Assembly (NCBI GenBank): GCA_903858115.1
Contig: CAIOHR010000193.1
Location: 28,772 to 92,771 of the forward strand
Reading direction: 5' to 3'
From: an uncultured Pirellula sp.
GTDB lineage: Bacteria > Planctomycetota > Planctomycetia > Pirellulales > Pirellulaceae
DNA length: 64,000 nt
The notes beneath the pieces are model-generated. The model did no database searches, was not told where the DNA came from, and was given only the letters and a program-made list of their open reading frames with translations. The position numbers and the translations under genes were made by a program. This document shows, in pieces, positions 1 to 8,885 of this stretch. Numbering within the stretch: position 1 is the stretch's first letter; each line of letters begins with the position of its first letter.

Positions 1-210
1 GTGCTGATTCGGGTGTGTCGTAACCTTCGAGCTAACTTGCTGCACGTCGTCATATCCTTTGTTGATGGCAGAAACACGCTCCGCCAACAATTTAGATAAA
101 CCCGACTCCGCAATCCAAAACCCAACAATCGACAGTAGAAGCAAAAGAACAGCAAGTATCCAGAACTTGTGCTTTAGCGCCACCGCTAGCTTCTTCTTAA
201 ACTCATCCAT
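1..210 (-). CDS. PilO-like inner-membrane protein, 3' part cut by the window edge
   Basis: The first 70 codons of a minus-strand gene are present, starting at the ATG whose complement is at 208-210 and running off the window at base 1. The N-terminus is a short basic cytoplasmic segment (MDEFKKKLAVALKHKF), followed by one strong membrane helix at about residues 17-33 and a region that could start a coiled coil. This layout is that of PilO/PilN-type type IV pilus alignment subunits. It follows the PilM-PilN fusion gene by about 65 bases on the same strand, as pilO follows pilN in other bacteria. Assignment rests on topology and position only, since no diagnostic motif is seen. Confidence 0.5.
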   Translation of the reverse strand, partial: MDEFKKKLAVALKHKFWILAVLLLLLSIVGFWIAESGLSKLLAERVSAINKGYDDVQQVSSKVTTHPNQH

Positions 211-275
211 TTTGAATCACTCGTAACAAAGTTTTGTAAAATCAAGATCGAACTGGTTTGCAAGTGAATGATCAC

Positions 276-2636
276 TTACAAGGAATCGGTCGTCGTAGAT
301 TCGTCCGTTGCTGCAGCCTCTGAAGAGGGCAACCCGCCAGCAGCACTTCCACCTTCTGGATCCAAACGTGGTTTCCAGGCAAACTGGACTACAAACTCAG
401 AAAGAGGAGCTGCGAAATCCGGCGGTACTTCTTTGCCATTGGCATCTTTTAACGGCTTCAATGCTACGCCAGTACCTGTGTAGCCATCGCCACCTCCTCC
501 CATACCACCCATGCCGCCGGGCCCTCCACCCATGCCGCCAAGCCCTCCGCCCATACCGCCGATCCCACCAGGTCCTCCGGCCATACCACCCATACCACCA
601 GGTCCTCCACCCATACCGCCAGGTCCTCCACCCATGCCGCCAGGTCCTCCACCCATGCCGCCAGGTCCTCCGCCCATGCCCCCGGTTCCTCCGGCGGCCA
701 AACGTTGCTCTTGCAGAAGAGCCCAATAGGCAGGGTTCGGCACCTTGAACTTGCTATCGATAAGTGGAGCATACCTTACGATCGGGAGCCGAATTCCTAA
801 ATCCCTTATCGCCACATGACCCGCTGGTACTGGAGGAGCTCCCTCTGGCGGAGCGATTCCGGTCTTGTCTTCTAAGTTCAACGGAATAGAACCGTTCAAA
901 AGGAAGTTAATCAGATAGTTCTGCACGTGCTCTTGGCCTTCTTCTCCCTTGATACCGTTGTAAAAATGATACCCCTTGATCTCGATTACCCAGCCTGGAC
1001 CGGTCAAGGGTGTCAACTCAGGTAGCGGAGCAGCAATCTTCAAGAACTTGTTCATGTTCTTGACCCCATCCAAGTACTTTGTTTTGAGGTCTGGGGTGAA
1101 CCATCGTTCTAGATCTGCAAAATACTTCTGCTCGATGCTCGTAAAGTGAAAATCTCTCCGCTTGTTAAAGGGCAGCTCTTCCGGTGTTTTGTCTGCCAGA
1201 TCTGGATCCTGGTTCTTTGCTGCAGCGATTACCTTCATCAGCTCGAGTGTCTGTAGCCGGCGACTTGCGCCTGAGCTAACTTCTAAACCGACCTTTTGAA
1301 ACAAGTCCGCCTTTGCCAGATACGTCGTGTCAGCGGTGATCTCATCCGCAGATTTTTTCGACAGCGAGCCAACGGCCGTTTCCGCCGGCGACCAAGCAGC
1401 CGCATCGACCACACCGAGCGCCTGGCCCTTCATCGCATGGTGTGCCACCATTCCGCCGAGCAGAATCGACAACGCTGCAACGGTCCATGGCTTTTTGTTT
1501 CGAATGACGCGTTCAACGATGATTTCCTGGGGCAACAAATTGGTCCGCATCGGACCTCGCCGAAGCTGTTGCAAGCACAAACCATAAACAACACCAAAAG
1601 CTGGAATATTCTCTTTGAAGGCTTGAGCTCCGGTTACTTCAGTACCTTCCAGTTTCGGGAACTTCTCAAAGAGCTCGACATCCATACCCAAGTTCTTGTT
1701 CAAGAACTGTTGCAAACCAGGCAATTTGGATGTGTTGCCGAGTAGAAGTATCGATTCGAGTTCCCCTTTTTTGTTAACCGTTTTGTAGAAATTCAATGAT
1801 CGTTGAATTTCGGTTACCATATCGTTGAAGACGGGTCGCATCGCTTGAAAGACAAGCTTGGGGTCATCCGCTTGCATCGCATTGCGTTTGAGATGCTCCG
1901 CTTTCGCAAACGTTAGCTTAAGGTCTTTCGTCAACTGTCGCGTGAAGTGATTTCCGCCAATCGGGATGTTTCGTTGCCAAACACGAAATCCATTGGTGAC
2001 GATCAAATCACTAGCGTCCGTTCCGATCGACAAAACAACAACCGACTTCTGCGGCGCATCTGCATCAAAGGTCTCGGTCGCCATCCGTTCCGTAAAGCGA
2101 TCGAAGGTAACCATATTGTAAAGACTCATCGGTGCTAATTGCACAAGATCGATATCGATCCCTTTGTCTTTGTATGGCTTCAATGCTCGAAAAACAGCCT
2201 CCCTCTTCATCGCAAAAAGGCCAACTTCACTCTCCAATGCGTATCCGTCTTCGATCTGGGCTCCTTCCATCTGCTGGAAGTCCCAAATCACATCTTTCAA
2301 ATCGAAAGGGATTTGCTGTTTTGCTTCATATCGAACTATGTCGCCGATCTTTTTGACTTCCACTGGCGGCGGCTTGAAGAATTTCGCGAGACCGCTCTGT
2401 CCAGGAACGCTCACCGCTACCGAAGCACCACGCAGGTCATTTCGTGATGTAAACTGCTGTAAAGCATCAGCAATCAGCAGTTCTGGCTCCGCTTCGGGCT
2501 GGCTGAGAATCTTGGGATACTCGACAAAATCAAAAGTATCCGCGACAACTTGGTCTCCCTCCAGGTGACAACGCAATCCCTTGAGGGCACTTTGGCCAAT
2601 CTCAAGGCCCCAAACATGTTGAAGTTTCTTCGCCAT
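276..2636 (-). CDS. pilM: PilM-PilN fusion protein with Gly-Met-rich repeat
   Basis: Residues 1-365 look like the actin-fold type IV pilus protein PilM, starting WGLEIGQSALKGL, with VLSIGTDASDLIV as phosphate-binding strand and a late LLLGNTSKLPGL motif. At residue 373 the sequence TNLLPQE resembles the start of PilN, and a membrane helix follows at 383-400. PilM normally binds the cytoplasmic tail of PilN, so a fusion is plausible. The remaining 280 residues are predicted periplasmic, with a 21-base tandem repeat encoding GGMGGGP units at about residues 649-714 before a conserved-looking C-terminal end. Total length is 786 residues, about twice that of PilM. The next minus-strand gene looks PilO-like, so this is a pilMN-pilO arrangement. 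The Gly-Met repeat could be a flexible linker, which is inference. Confidence 0.75.
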   Translation of the reverse strand: MAKKLQHVWGLEIGQSALKGLRCHLEGDQVVADTFDFVEYPKILSQPEAEPELLIADALQQFTSRNDLRGASVAVSVPGQSGLAKFFKPPPVEVKKIGDIVRYEAKQQIPFDLKDVIWDFQQMEGAQIEDGYALESEVGLFAMKREAVFRALKPYKDKGIDIDLVQLAPMSLYNMVTFDRFTERMATETFDADAPQKSVVVLSIGTDASDLIVTNGFRVWQRNIPIGGNHFTRQLTKDLKLTFAKAEHLKRNAMQADDPKLVFQAMRPVFNDMVTEIQRSLNFYKTVNKKGELESILLLGNTSKLPGLQQFLNKNLGMDVELFEKFPKLEGTEVTGAQAFKENIPAFGVVYGLCLQQLRRGPMRTNLLPQEIIVERVIRNKKPWTVAALSILLGGMVAHHAMKGQALGVVDAAAWSPAETAVGSLSKKSADEITADTTYLAKADLFQKVGLEVSSGASRRLQTLELMKVIAAAKNQDPDLADKTPEELPFNKRRDFHFTSIEQKYFADLERWFTPDLKTKYLDGVKNMNKFLKIAAPLPELTPLTGPGWVIEIKGYHFYNGIKGEEGQEHVQNYLINFLLNGSIPLNLEDKTGIAPPEGAPPVPAGHVAIRDLGIRLPIVRYAPLIDSKFKVPNPAYWALLQEQRLAAGGTGGMGGGPGGMGGGPGGMGGGPGGMGGGPGGMGGMAGGPGGIGGMGGGLGGMGGGPGGMGGMGGGGDGYTGTGVALKPLKDANGKEVPPDFAAPLSEFVVQFAWKPRLDPEGGSAAGGLPSSEAAATDESTTTDSL
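496..690. repeat. 21-base tandem repeat inside pilM-like gene
   Basis: Units close to ggtcctccacccatgccgcc plus one base recur with a 21-base period, best conserved at 601-684, with degenerate copies on the left. Read on the minus strand each unit codes for Gly-Gly-Met-Gly-Gly-Gly-Pro. The period is divisible by three, so copy-number change would lengthen or shorten the protein without a frameshift. Confidence 0.9.
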
Positions 2637-2981
2637 CGTGCGAGTCTCCTATGAGCATGCCACAAGCTGTACCTGTGATACAACACAGGCTGAAAAACGT
2701 CCTTTTCAAATAGCCCAAGCAGCGGAAAAGTGTGTGCAGACGAGTGGAAACAGGTCAGGAACCGACCTATCTCTTCGACCCTTATCCTACCGGCCTCAGT
2801 CTCCTCTGTCAAAAAATTCCTAACTAAGAGGGAAAAATAACGAATATTCCGTTCCGTTCCATTTGTCTGTTAAGATGGAAGCGTTGGGTTCGTACCAATC
2901 TGTTGTGTCGCGTCGGTTGGACTATTTCTCATGTCGTTCGGTCCTCCTGCTGCGTGTTTGATCGGGATAGGATTCCTATAA
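2637..2981. other. Intergenic region between divergent pilM-like and TPR genes
   Basis: About 345 bases with no convincing gene separate two divergent genes, so the stretch should hold both promoters. A short imperfect inverted repeat (ttccatttgtctgttaagat followed by ggaa) lies near 2858-2881. No clear -35/-10 pair could be assigned. Confidence 0.4.
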
Positions 2982-4910
2982 ATGAACGTTTACCTTGCAA
3001 AAGTAATGGCTGGAGGCCTGGGGCTTTTCGTTGGCGCCAGCTCTCCCTGCTGGTGCCAGGATGCCTCGCCTCTCAGAGATCGGATTGGAAAACTGATCGA
3101 ACAGTTGGGAGATTCCAGCTACGGACGCCGACAAAACGCAAAAACGGAACTAGAACGAATCGGCGTGGTCGCACTTGACCAACTCCACGCTGCGAGCTTC
3201 CACGTAGACCCTCAAATCGCCGCCGCTGCCCGCTTTATCGTTCAAAGCAATCAATTCAACTGGGAATGGGAATACGACTCTCCCCGAGTCCGGGAGATCT
3301 TGTCAAATTATGGCTCGGCAGAAATAGGTGAGAAAACAACCTACATCGACGAACTCGCTCGACTGGAACGAGAGGATGGGTTGCCTGCTCTCTGCAGACT
3401 GGCGCGTTACGAAACCTACGGAGCCCTCGCAAAAAGGGCTGCATTGCATGTGCTACAAAGCAAACCACCTATCGGCCAACCACCGGAATCGCGAGCCAAA
3501 AGGATTCTCAGCTATCTAGACGGAGGCGAAAGTACAGCGAGCCAGTGGATTCAAAAACATTTTGCAAATGAAACAATAACCACCGACATGGAGTGGTGGA
3601 AAAAAGAGATTGATAAAGAATCTCGGTTGATCAACTCTCGTTCTAGTGATTCCTCGTACGATGTAAAGCAAGATCTGACGAAGTGGATCGTATTCCAAAT
3701 TTGTCGCTTGCCTTCGATGAGAGAGCAAGCGATCGAGTTGGGCAAATCTCTTCTCGCACCTCGTCCGACATCACTCAATGCTCAATCGCAAATGGGTGCC
3801 GCTTCATCGCAAGCCGAAGAATTCGCGCAATGGGCGCTGCGGCTCGAACTGAGTGAGTTGGTGCAGATTCAACACGCATCGTTGTCGTATCGAGTCCTAT
3901 CTCGCGAGCCAATCTTTACGTACTACCTCGCCGAAAGCTATCTGCAACTGGGCAATCTAAAACTGGCGGATGCGATCGCGGAAAACGCTCTAAACCAACG
4001 TACCGTCGATGTCCACGGTGCACCGATGGAACCACCCGCACCCAATAACGATCCACTGAATAAGTCACTGGAGTTCACGCTCGGCTTTCGTAACTCCTCT
4101 AGCAAAGAACGACGCTACTACATTGGAAGTGTTCTCGCAAATCGAGGTCGATTTGACTGGGCAGAACGCGAATTAGCGATTGCGGCGGACCAAGATCTAT
4201 TGATGGAGACTAGCCTGCGATGCCTCCAGCAACTCGCAGAAATCCAGCATTCTCTCGGACGCTTCGAAGACGCGAAAAAGACACTCGAACCCTTTGTGCT
4301 TCGCTTCGAAAATGAACCGATGTTTCGTCGACAGATGATGGATCAATCGGAATCCACAGCCTTTGTGCGATCGTACTATCATCTCTATGCGGCTGACGCA
4401 TTGCGAACATCCAATGAGGCCGAAGCCGCTTCGCACTACATCCAATCCATCGAAATTCTCCCCGCCAATGTTGATGCAATCATCGGCCTCTACAAACTAA
4501 AAGAAACAGAAGAGCTACAATCGCTTCGACGAGAAAAATTAAAACACTCGGTGACCGAACTTCGTACCGAGATTCGAAGGTACGACGAGTTTCTCAAGAA
4601 GTACAACTCCGAATTTGTAGAATCGTTTTTCGATCGACTAGCGAATAACCTCAACTCACTGGCTTGGCTTATTGCCAACACCGAAGGAGATTTCGGTGAG
4701 GCCGTCTTGCTCAGCCGACGCGCTTGCCTTCTCGATCCTGATCATGCAGAGTATTTGGATACGTTAGCTCATTGCTACTTTGCTGCAGGGAAATGGAAAG
4801 ATGCCGTTGAACAACAACGCAAAGCATGCGAGCTCAAACCACATCACCCAGATCTCAAGCGGGCTCTCTCCCGCTTCGAAGAAAAGCTTGCCACCTCCCA
4901 AAAGCAATAA
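2982..4910 (+). CDS. Secreted HEAT/TPR-repeat protein
   Basis: This 642-residue protein starts with a signal-like stretch (hydrophobic MAGGLGLFVGASS, then Gly/Ser and a likely cleavage before QDASP). An alpha-helical HEAT-like part (LGDSSYGRRQNAKTELERIG) covers roughly residues 25-160, a pattern common in planctomycete proteins. The C-terminal third carries tetratricopeptide-like helices, clearest at residues 555-625 (NSLAWLIANTEG, AEYLDTLAHCYFAAGKW, AVEQQRKACELKP). Such proteins are scaffolds; the partner is unknown. The BMC-T shell gene starts 6 bases after its stop codon, so the two are probably co-transcribed. A functional link is suggested only by this spacing. Confidence 0.65.
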   Translation: MNVYLAKVMAGGLGLFVGASSPCWCQDASPLRDRIGKLIEQLGDSSYGRRQNAKTELERIGVVALDQLHAASFHVDPQIAAAARFIVQSNQFNWEWEYDSPRVREILSNYGSAEIGEKTTYIDELARLEREDGLPALCRLARYETYGALAKRAALHVLQSKPPIGQPPESRAKRILSYLDGGESTASQWIQKHFANETITTDMEWWKKEIDKESRLINSRSSDSSYDVKQDLTKWIVFQICRLPSMREQAIELGKSLLAPRPTSLNAQSQMGAASSQAEEFAQWALRLELSELVQIQHASLSYRVLSREPIFTYYLAESYLQLGNLKLADAIAENALNQRTVDVHGAPMEPPAPNNDPLNKSLEFTLGFRNSSSKERRYYIGSVLANRGRFDWAERELAIAADQDLLMETSLRCLQQLAEIQHSLGRFEDAKKTLEPFVLRFENEPMFRRQMMDQSESTAFVRSYYHLYAADALRTSNEAEAASHYIQSIEILPANVDAIIGLYKLKETEELQSLRREKLKHSVTELRTEIRRYDEFLKKYNSEFVESFFDRLANNLNSLAWLIANTEGDFGEAVLLSRRACLLDPDHAEYLDTLAHCYFAAGKWKDAVEQQRKACELKPHHPDLKRALSRFEEKLATSQKQ

Positions 4911-4916
4911 TCGATT

Positions 4917-5591
4917 ATGAGCTCGCTAACATCCATCGATAGCAACACCTTGGCCAAAACAACCGACTCCATCGGTATCTTGGAGACGCTCGGATGGACG
5001 GCAGGTATGGTCGCTCTAGACCAAATGGCCAAGTCCGCCAATGTCGTTCTCATTCAAGCAGAATGGAACGACATGCTCGGTTCAGTAATTAAAATTGCAG
5101 GTAGCTCAAGCGATGTACAATCCGCCCTGCAAGCGGGCAAGATTGCCGCCTCATCGTTCTTCCCTCACGCACCGAACGGAAATACAACGATACTGATTAT
5201 CAATCGTCCTGATGAACAAGCTCTCCGCGCAATCCTCAGCCCGAACGAAGTCAGTGCCCTCATCGAACAACCGGTTGTCAAGATTCCTTCCTCGAACGAA
5301 AATCAACTTATGACTTCTAACAACTCTCTCGCCTTGGGCTTCATCGAAACACAAGGCTTCACCGCGGTCTTTGAGGCTATCGACACCGCATGCAAATCGG
5401 CATCCGTTGAAGTGGTCGGTAAAGAAAAACTCGGAGGCGGATACGTAACCGTCGTGATTCGGGGCGATGTGGCTGCCGTGAATGCGGCCATCGAAGCCGC
5501 AAAACCACGGGTCGAAGGACTTGGGAAATTGATCGCCTGCCACGTGATCGCCAGACCATGCGCGGCTGCTCTGTCTCTACTGCCCAAGTGA
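4917..5591 (+). CDS. Tandem bacterial microcompartment shell protein (BMC-T)
   Basis: The 224-residue protein holds two BMC domains. Domain 2 (about 137-213) is canonical: ALGFIETQGFTAVFEAID, then EKLGGGYVTVVIRGDVAAV, then a Pro-containing end. Domain 1 (about 18-97) is a divergent copy, with SIGILETLGWTAGMVALDQM and IKIAGSSSDVQSAL in the equivalent places. BMC-T proteins form pseudohexameric trimers that tile microcompartment shells, often with larger pores. No enzyme, BMC-H or BMC-P vertex gene is seen within this window, so it is isolated here. The start follows the TPR gene by 6 bases without an evident Shine-Dalgarno sequence, which hints at translational coupling. Family assignment is firm; the role is unknown. 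Confidence 0.88.
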   Translation: MSSLTSIDSNTLAKTTDSIGILETLGWTAGMVALDQMAKSANVVLIQAEWNDMLGSVIKIAGSSSDVQSALQAGKIAASSFFPHAPNGNTTILIINRPDEQALRAILSPNEVSALIEQPVVKIPSSNENQLMTSNNSLALGFIETQGFTAVFEAIDTACKSASVEVVGKEKLGGGYVTVVIRGDVAAVNAAIEAAKPRVEGLGKLIACHVIARPCAAALSLLPK

Positions 5592-5625
5592 CCATCCAGG
5601 AATCCCTTGAAGCGCGATCCCTATA

Positions 5626-7095
5626 TCAGTCTGCAGTCGCTCGTACACCCAGCATTTTGATGATCGCATAAAAGGCCAATCCTATAACGATCGTAGCCAG
5701 ACACCAATAAAACTGACTCGGGATCATGGTGGATGCGACCGCAAACAACACACCCGCGCCAACGACATAAACGCCTGCGCCCACATGCTCCCACCATCGC
5801 AACGAAATCGATACGGAATCCTGCAACTTGCGTCCTCGAAGACCCGCAAACCAAAGCGTTGCTATAGCCAATGCCCCACAAGCAGTTAACGTTAACCCAA
5901 GATACGCCAACGTCGAGCGCAACGTCCCGAATTGAACGACTAACAGTGCCAAAAGTGTTTGAATGCTAATGGCAATCATTTTTTGCACTCTCGTGTTGGG
6001 AACCCAACGGTCCGCGCCATAGTCTTGGAACATTCTAAGATATACGTAAGGACCCGTCATCGTCATGGCAAGAACGCTCGTCAACGACGACAGGATAATG
6101 ACCCAACTCATCATCCGCCGACACCATTCTCCACCAATCGCCATCGCAACGGCGCCAACAAAACGCTCTTTTGCAGCAATGATCTCTGTCGCTGGTATCG
6201 CATACAAAAAGATAAGGTTCAGTAATAAGTAAAAACTCGTCACAACAATGCATGCAATGATCATCGATCTACCGACGATTGGATCCGCAATCAAACCTGT
6301 TGAATTCGATGCCTTCCCGCTTTCAACTTCTTTGTTCGATTTGGAAAACTCACCCGCCAAATAGATGCTGGCATTGAAGCCTGTATACGCGAGTGTGGTA
6401 AAGTAGAGCGAACCCATCATCGCCCATATCAACGCAGAGCCAACCGGTCCACTAACGGGCTTGGCCTCTTCTGTCGGCTTCTCTCCCTGCGTTTCTGCGA
6501 CGACCTCTTTGGGAACATCGAGTAGAACTCCAGACTCCCGATGATTCGTCAACCACACAAGCCCGATAACTAGAAACACAGCCAAACAGAGCATCTTGAT
6601 GGTGACCACGGTATTGTTCACCCATGCGTTCACTGAGACTCCGATCGCATGCAGTACAGCCGCGACCACGATGGAACCAACAGACAACCAAAACGGAATA
6701 CTCGCCTCCATTATGTTATTCGTAAACTCGAGTGCAGCATATTCGGCGAACACACCAGCCGCCAACGCGATCGGCGCGGCAAAACCAGCTACGATGGAGA
6801 TCCAACCTGCCATGAATCCGAAAACGGGATGCCCCCAACGCGATAGGATTGCATATTCACCGCCAGAGATAGGGAGCCGTTTTGCAACCGCAGCATACGC
6901 TACCGCGCCGCAGATGGCATGGACTCCAGCAATCAACCATATCCACAAAACATATTTGGCATCCCGAAGGCTATCGAGAGAATAGTAGCTGGACAGGTAC
7001 ACACCGCTTCCTATCATGTTGCCGATAACGAGGCATACGAGGGATACGAGACCCAGCGAGTACCTCGATGTGCCAGTTGAACGATTCACCATCAA
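5626..7095 (-). CDS. APC-superfamily amino acid permease
   Basis: A 489-residue polytopic protein with about 12 hydrophobic segments. The first helix carries the broken-helix signature of amino acid/polyamine/organocation carriers (VCLVIGNMIGSGVYL), followed by helix 2 with VAKRLPISGGEYAILSRW and helix 3 with FGFMAGWISIVAGFAAPIAL. A loop of about 40 polar residues, rich in Glu, lies between helices 5 and 6. The substrate cannot be predicted. Its start codon overlaps the stop of the upstream TPR gene by four bases on the same strand, so they form a small operon. It converges on the BMC-T gene, leaving only 34 bases between the two. Confidence 0.85.
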   Translation of the reverse strand: MMVNRSTGTSRYSLGLVSLVCLVIGNMIGSGVYLSSYYSLDSLRDAKYVLWIWLIAGVHAICGAVAYAAVAKRLPISGGEYAILSRWGHPVFGFMAGWISIVAGFAAPIALAAGVFAEYAALEFTNNIMEASIPFWLSVGSIVVAAVLHAIGVSVNAWVNNTVVTIKMLCLAVFLVIGLVWLTNHRESGVLLDVPKEVVAETQGEKPTEEAKPVSGPVGSALIWAMMGSLYFTTLAYTGFNASIYLAGEFSKSNKEVESGKASNSTGLIADPIVGRSMIIACIVVTSFYLLLNLIFLYAIPATEIIAAKERFVGAVAMAIGGEWCRRMMSWVIILSSLTSVLAMTMTGPYVYLRMFQDYGADRWVPNTRVQKMIAISIQTLLALLVVQFGTLRSTLAYLGLTLTACGALAIATLWFAGLRGRKLQDSVSISLRWWEHVGAGVYVVGAGVLFAVASTMIPSQFYWCLATIVIGLAFYAIIKMLGVRATAD

Positions 7096-7961
7096 AGTGG
7101 ATCGGGCGGCTTGGGAAGAAGTGGCGTTAGGGAAACAATCTTTTGGCGGATCATGTCACTCATTCCCGCCTGTCGCTTCGCCAACTCCTCCCAATAGTAA
7201 ATGGCTGAATCGATAAGCCCCTTTTCTTCGGCCAGCTTGGCTGCTAACTCCAGAGCGGTGCTTGCTATTTTTGCATCAGGTTCAGGCGATCGAAACAAAG
7301 AAGCCTTGCGAAATGCACTCAAGGCATCGAGAGACCGGTCCAGTGATTGATAACACATCCCGAGCTGCAAACTAGCTCGCGCTCGAAGAGGCAGCTCCTT
7401 AGCCGCCTCCTGCAATATCTCGACCGCTTCCTCGGGGCGTTGTGATTGACGCAGGGCAATTGCCCAAGTGATCAGTATGTCCTTCTGGTCCGGGTGCCTT
7501 TGAAAACGATCTCGACAAACCTTGATCCGTAGGTTGACCAAGTTAACTTCGGCCTGCTCCAAATCAAAACGAGACTGAGCTGTATGCTTCTGTGCATGTT
7601 CCGTTTTGGCGGCCTCGACAAATTGCGCAGCCTGATTCAACACAAGATCTTCATGCAAAAGAACCAATGGCTCATGCTCAGGACAATTTTGGATCCCAGC
7701 ATCCAGCGCTCGTCTCGCATCCGCCCAGCGTTCGCGTTGCAGATAAATCTGTGCAAGTTCGACATAGGGCTCGGGAACAGCGGACGAATGTCGGATCTCT
7801 TGCTCCAATTGCTGGAATCGCTCCAATTGGATCGCCGGCCCAGATTTCACGACGCTGTCGTTTGGCTCAGGACGGACAAAAAGCGAATCCGTATCGGTAA
7901 ACCGGGCTAAAGATTTACTTCCGACTTGCGATGGAGATGAGGCTGGGTCGATCGGGTTCAT
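7092..7961 (-). CDS. TPR-repeat protein
   Basis: The protein is built mainly of tetratricopeptide-like helix pairs, visible as AQIYLQRERWADARRALDAGI, then ITWAIALRQSQRPEEAVEIL and LGMCYQSLDRSLDALSAF. No signal peptide or membrane segment is visible, so it is probably cytoplasmic. The reading frame stays open upstream to 8027. The start at 7961 (MNPIDPASS) is chosen because the preceding 22 residues look unlike coding sequence, but the longer form cannot be excluded. It overlaps the permease start by four bases. Function is unknown. Confidence 0.7.
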   Translation of the reverse strand: MNPIDPASSPSQVGSKSLARFTDTDSLFVRPEPNDSVVKSGPAIQLERFQQLEQEIRHSSAVPEPYVELAQIYLQRERWADARRALDAGIQNCPEHEPLVLLHEDLVLNQAAQFVEAAKTEHAQKHTAQSRFDLEQAEVNLVNLRIKVCRDRFQRHPDQKDILITWAIALRQSQRPEEAVEILQEAAKELPLRARASLQLGMCYQSLDRSLDALSAFRKASLFRSPEPDAKIASTALELAAKLAEEKGLIDSAIYYWEELAKRQAGMSDMIRQKIVSLTPLLPKPPDPL

Positions 7962-8170
7962 GATGTCGTCATTATAAACAACTGGATTCCCTCGTGGCAT
8001 AGATGCAAACAGGTATTTCTCCGACATTCCATCGCCATGATTTGCTACTCCACCATCCTACAACTTAAGAAATCGTTCCGAAATCTTGTACAGATGCTAT
8101 ACTGCGGGTCTAAACCGGAACTTCGCAACGAGAACCTTGGTCGAGTCGCTTCATTCCTTGGTTGTCCGCT

Positions 8171-8250
8171 GTGTGTTTTTCCACTGTGTGTTTTTCCACT
8201 GTGTGTTTTTCCACTGTGTGTTTTTCCACTGTGCTTTTTCCGCTGTGCTT
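8171..8250. repeat. 15-base tandem repeat
   Basis: Four perfect copies of gtgtgtttttccact run from 8171 to 8230, followed by two shortened copies (gtgctttttccgct and a partial). The array sits between two divergent genes just upstream of the membrane protein start at 8261. It could influence expression through length change, but no promoter element was identified in it. Confidence 0.92.
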
Positions 8251-8260
8251 TTGAGCTTCC

Positions 8261-8881
8261 ATGTTCCGTCGAAAACACACCAGTCTCACGCCTGTCGGCA
8301 TCGCAATCCTGTGCATCCTAGCTACAACGATGGCATCGATCGTCGCAGAGATTTTTTCGCGATGGAGTCGCGGCGAGATGTGGATTGAAAACGTAAAGTA
8401 CTTCTGCTTTTACTGCATGCTTTTTTCTTGTATCGGGCTCGTCGTTGCACTGGTCCATAAACGACGAAGCCAACCCAATCTGCCCGAATACTTCCTATGG
8501 CAAGATACACTGGTTGTCTCGCCGCTGGATGTCCAGAATGTTTGGATCTTGGATCAGGCAACCATGGACTCGGATCTGAAGACTATCCTGAGTAAGATCA
8601 AGTCGAGCCGCCAGCGCCAGATCCAAGTGTTGTCCATGCGTGGATTGGTTATTCGAGATCACATCGATGAGTTGTGGCAGTATCTGCCCAACTTGGCCGT
8701 CTTGGATTTACAATATGCTTTGTTCCCAGATCAGTTTTGGTTGGGCCTTGAACGATGCAAATCGTTGGATCATGCCTTGGCCTACGGTGCGTTGCAGCCA
8801 TCCGATCTTAAAGCAATCCACATGACCGTACCAGAATTGAAGCTGCACCTGTCACCGATGACAATCTGTGTCCGAAGGTAG
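8261..8881 (+). CDS. Membrane protein with leucine-rich-repeat-like tail, unknown function
   Basis: A 206-residue protein with two N-terminal membrane helices (about residues 11-30 and 46-65) and a soluble domain of about 135 residues. The soluble part has Leu/Ile spacing (VLSMRGLVIRDHIDELWQYL, LAVLDLQYALFP) that recalls short leucine-rich-repeat-like domains of planctomycete proteins, though not enough for a firm call. Its stop codon lies just before the ATG of the SUMT/HemD gene, so the two are probably co-transcribed. The 15-base tandem repeat lies directly upstream. No function is assigned. Confidence 0.6.
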   Translation: MFRRKHTSLTPVGIAILCILATTMASIVAEIFSRWSRGEMWIENVKYFCFYCMLFSCIGLVVALVHKRRSQPNLPEYFLWQDTLVVSPLDVQNVWILDQATMDSDLKTILSKIKSSRQRQIQVLSMRGLVIRDHIDELWQYLPNLAVLDLQYALFPDQFWLGLERCKSLDHALAYGALQPSDLKAIHMTVPELKLHLSPMTICVRR

Positions 8882-8885
8882 CGCT

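Noticed and set aside
308..748. Plus-strand ORF of 146 codons over the pilM repeat
   Set aside because: It is produced by the GC-skewed 21-base repeat read on the other strand. It has no coding character outside the repeat.
8045..8278. Minus-strand ORF with repeated GKTHS
   Set aside because: It only reads the 15-base tandem repeat. It has no conserved sequence and no suitable start signal.
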